Positions 23,109-24,734 of a stretch of 24,734 nt of DNA are shown in pieces. The translations under genes and the position numbers were made by a program. The stretch lies in IMG/VR virus record IMGVR_UViG_3300034012_001831, positions 1 to 24,734 of that record. One strand, 5' to 3'. This DNA comes from a virus. The stretch's first letter is position 1; each line of letters opens with the position of its first letter. The notes beneath the pieces were generated by a model. The model saw nothing but the letters and a program-made list of their open reading frames with translations, searched no databases and was not told where the DNA came from.

Positions 23109-23845
23109 AGCGGGAGCCTGTAGTGGGGGGAAAGAGTGACGAGGTTGACTGTGCAGGCGTTGTCGCAGTATTCGCCGTAGGCAAATCCGTGCCGCCATGC
23201 CAAGGTCTGCCGCCGTCCTGCGGCATACTCCATATCGAGGCGAGCCAGGCAACCGAGGTTGTAGCCGATGGCGTCGGCATGGGTGCGGGCGGGCTCCATC
23301 GCCACCCGGTGCGTGTGGCCGAAAACGCAATGCGCGCCGATGGTTTCTGCCGTGTCGCGGGCCGCGCTGACGTTAAACAAAGCGCCGTGCAGGAAGGCTG
23401 TGCCGCCCAGATACCGCACCGAGTCGCGGGCCATGCCGCGATAGGGGATGATCTCGGTTTTGTATTTGGCGAGGTTGTCGTGGATCTTCGCCATGACCGC
23501 GCCCGCCGCGTAGGCCACGACCTGATTGGCGCTATGGGTCAGGGCAACGGCACGGGCCTCGTGGTTGCCGTGGAAATACATGGTGGGCCGCATCTCGTGC
23601 AGGAACGACAACCCGGCGAGCAGATCGTCCATGAGGGACTCGGCGCGGTCGGGGTCATCGGGATCACGCCGAGCGCCAGCGCGCAGGCAGGCAAGGTCGA
23701 TGGCATCGCCGAGGTGGATGCGCTGGTGCGGGTTGTAGCGATCGAGGAAAGTCAGGAACGCTTCGCGGGCCTTCGGGTCGATGTCGGAGCCGTGGGAGCA
23801 GGTCGCCGCCGCCCACTTTTTCCATTTACGGGTGATCGTCGCCAC
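23105..23845 (-). CDS. Metallophosphoesterase, 246 aa
   Basis: The calcineurin-like fold hydrolyses phosphate esters, often on nucleotides or nucleic acids. Motifs in order: SHG (18-20) in place of the usual D-x-H, HLGDAID (44-50), GNHEAR (93-98), LHG (152-154) and GHTH (176-179). The first metal-ligand Asp appears as Cys 16 (C-S-H), unless the nearby Asp 21 takes its role. The start is GTG 23845, with TTGACA 16 nt upstream on this strand. It is the first gene after the integrase (35-nt gap). Substrate unknown. Confidence 0.85.
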   Translation of the reverse strand: MATITRKWKKWAAATCSHGSDIDPKAREAFLTFLDRYNPHQRIHLGDAIDLACLRAGARRDPDDPDRAESLMDDLLAGLSFLHEMRPTMYFHGNHEARAVALTHSANQVVAYAAGAVMAKIHDNLAKYKTEIIPYRGMARDSVRYLGGTAFLHGALFNVSAARDTAETIGAHCVFGHTHRVAMEPARTHADAIGYNLGCLARLDMEYAAGRRQTLAWRHGFAYGEYCDNACTVNLVTLSPHYRLPL

Positions 23846-23867
23846 GCAAGGGCGAACGGGGTGTCAA
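23846..23867 (-). repeat. TTGAC-start module on minus strand
   Basis: On the minus strand, TTGACA (23867-23862) is followed by 16 nt and then GTG 23845 of the metallophosphoesterase. This copy shows the module is not limited to the plus-strand late genes. Confidence 0.45.
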
Positions 23868-23880
23868 AACCCTATGACAG

Positions 23881-24734
23881 CTACAAAGCCCACCAAGCCC
23901 GCCAATCAGCCAATGCGGCAGGAACGGCATAGACCTTTTGCACCATTCTGGAATCGGTGTGGCCCATTTGGTAGGCCGTGAGCCCCGCATTTTTGGCGCG
24001 GCCCAAGTGATAGGTAGCAAAGCTATGCCGCAGGCAGTTGTCGGGCCATTCGGCCAGCACGGGCGCACAGGCGCGGCGGCGGTGCGTGTGCAGGGTTTCC
24101 GAGGCCACGGGAATGATCTTGCCCTTTTGCTTGGCAAGCCACGCCCTGCGTCGTCGTAGCGGCTCGGTGAAATCCACAATGCGCTGGTCATAGCCCCCAG
24201 AGTCTTTCATCACGCCGGGCGGGACGTGGATCTGGCCCGTTTTAGTATTTACGTTTGCCCAATCCATCCGATCAACCTCCTCGGTTCGCAGCCCGGCAAA
24301 GCCGCCAAGGAGCAACAGGGCGCGCACATGGTCTGGCAGATCCAAGGCCAGCAGCGCCTTCATTTGGGCGGGAGTTAGGATGTCGCGTCGCGGCTTGGTC
24401 TTGGGGGCGGGAACCGCCGTCATCGGATCGTGGGGGATTAAGCGGTTGGCCGCGAGGTAGCCAAAAAACATTTTTGCGTAGCGGTAATACATGGCCTGAG
24501 TGTTGCCATTGGCCGACCGGGACTTGACCCATTTGCGAATAGCGATTGGCTCGATGTGCGTAACCGCTCCGTGGAAGGCGCTGCCAAAGGCGCGCTCAAA
24601 GATGCCGAGCTTTTCGGCGTGGCTGTCACTTTGCGGGTCGGCCTCGGCCATATACATCCGAAGCGCGGCCCTGACGGTGAAACCATCTGGATGCTGTAAA
24701 ACTTGGACGCCCCTTTCGGTGACGCTGGCCGTCA
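23881..24734 (-). CDS. int: Tyrosine integrase, cut by window end
   Basis: Tyrosine recombinases integrate phage DNA at an attachment site. The reading frame stays open to the window edge, so the N-terminus is missing. Counting from the Met at 24657, a SAM-like core-binding domain spans about 1-85, and the catalytic domain holds R124 (GLRTEE), K151 (VMKDSGG), R210 in NCLRHSFATYH, H233 (MGHTD) and nucleophile Y243. The box II His is Asn (N207), a variant I know from Verrucomicrobiota integrases. At least 283 residues are visible. It shows the phage is temperate. Confidence 0.9.
   Translation of the reverse strand, partial: TASVTERGVQVLQHPDGFTVRAALRMYMAEADPQSDSHAEKLGIFERAFGSAFHGAVTHIEPIAIRKWVKSRSANGNTQAMYYRYAKMFFGYLAANRLIPHDPMTAVPAPKTKPRRDILTPAQMKALLALDLPDHVRALLLLGGFAGLRTEEVDRMDWANVNTKTGQIHVPPGVMKDSGGYDQRIVDFTEPLRRRRAWLAKQKGKIIPVASETLHTHRRRACAPVLAEWPDNCLRHSFATYHLGRAKNAGLTAYQMGHTDSRMVQKVYAVPAALADWRAWWAL

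Noticed and set aside
23123-23932. A 269-residue plus-strand frame
   Set aside because: It is antisense to the metallophosphoesterase, whose motifs are intact.
1-24734. CRISPR arrays, insertion sequences and rRNA genes
   Set aside because: I saw no regularly spaced repeats, transposase motifs or rRNA-like sequence.

Overview
This window is a contiguous block of a tailed, temperate dsDNA phage or prophage genome. It is GC-rich, roughly 60%, densely packed, and has no rRNA or housekeeping genes. The host is probably Verrucomicrobiota or a relative. That is inference from two things: the integrase box II reads N-x-L-R-H-S instead of the usual H-x-x-R, a variant I associate with verrucomicrobial integrases, and the composition and fibre-like repeat style fit that group. 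No host gene is present to prove it.

Layout. (1) 1-1588, plus strand: five small genes (32, 64, 56, 168 and 194 aa) chained by ATGA, GTGA or TGATG overlaps. The first start lies inside a 9-bp inverted repeat. (2) 1589-1726: a regulatory gap with three inverted repeats. (3) 1727-7535: the packaging and head module, with TerS, GpA-type TerL, a gpW-like connector, lambda-type portal, HK97-type protease with an in-frame internal scaffold start, and major capsid protein, ending in a strong intrinsic terminator. (4) 7620-9374: a two-domain glycosyltransferase inserted between head and tail genes. (5) 9378-14052: connector and tail genes, including a duplicated tail-terminator-like protein, a tube candidate, a chaperone candidate and a short tape measure. 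(6) 14056-21102: tail-tip, accessory and adhesin genes, including a 1005-aa fibre with a YadA-like head. (7) 21126-22068: the lysis genes, holin-like, lipoprotein and amidase. (8) 22069-22363: a convergent gap with a degenerate tRNA-Leu-like element, two nested inverted repeats and a minus-strand terminator. (9) 22364-24734, minus strand: a small membrane protein, an HExxH peptidase, a helix-turn-helix protein, a metallophosphoesterase and a tyrosine integrase cut by the window edge.

The most unusual signal is a repeated module, TTGAC(A/T), then 14-16 nt often ending CGAGGGC, then the start codon. It precedes genes at ten places on both strands, one of them with a lost ATG. One copy lies inside the protease gene exactly 14 nt before an in-frame ATG, where a lambda Nu3-like scaffold would start. 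This suggests the module is an initiation signal specific to this phage.

Structural and lysis genes on the plus strand form one late block. The minus-strand genes look like a lysogeny or accessory operon. Functions assigned from position alone are marked as such.
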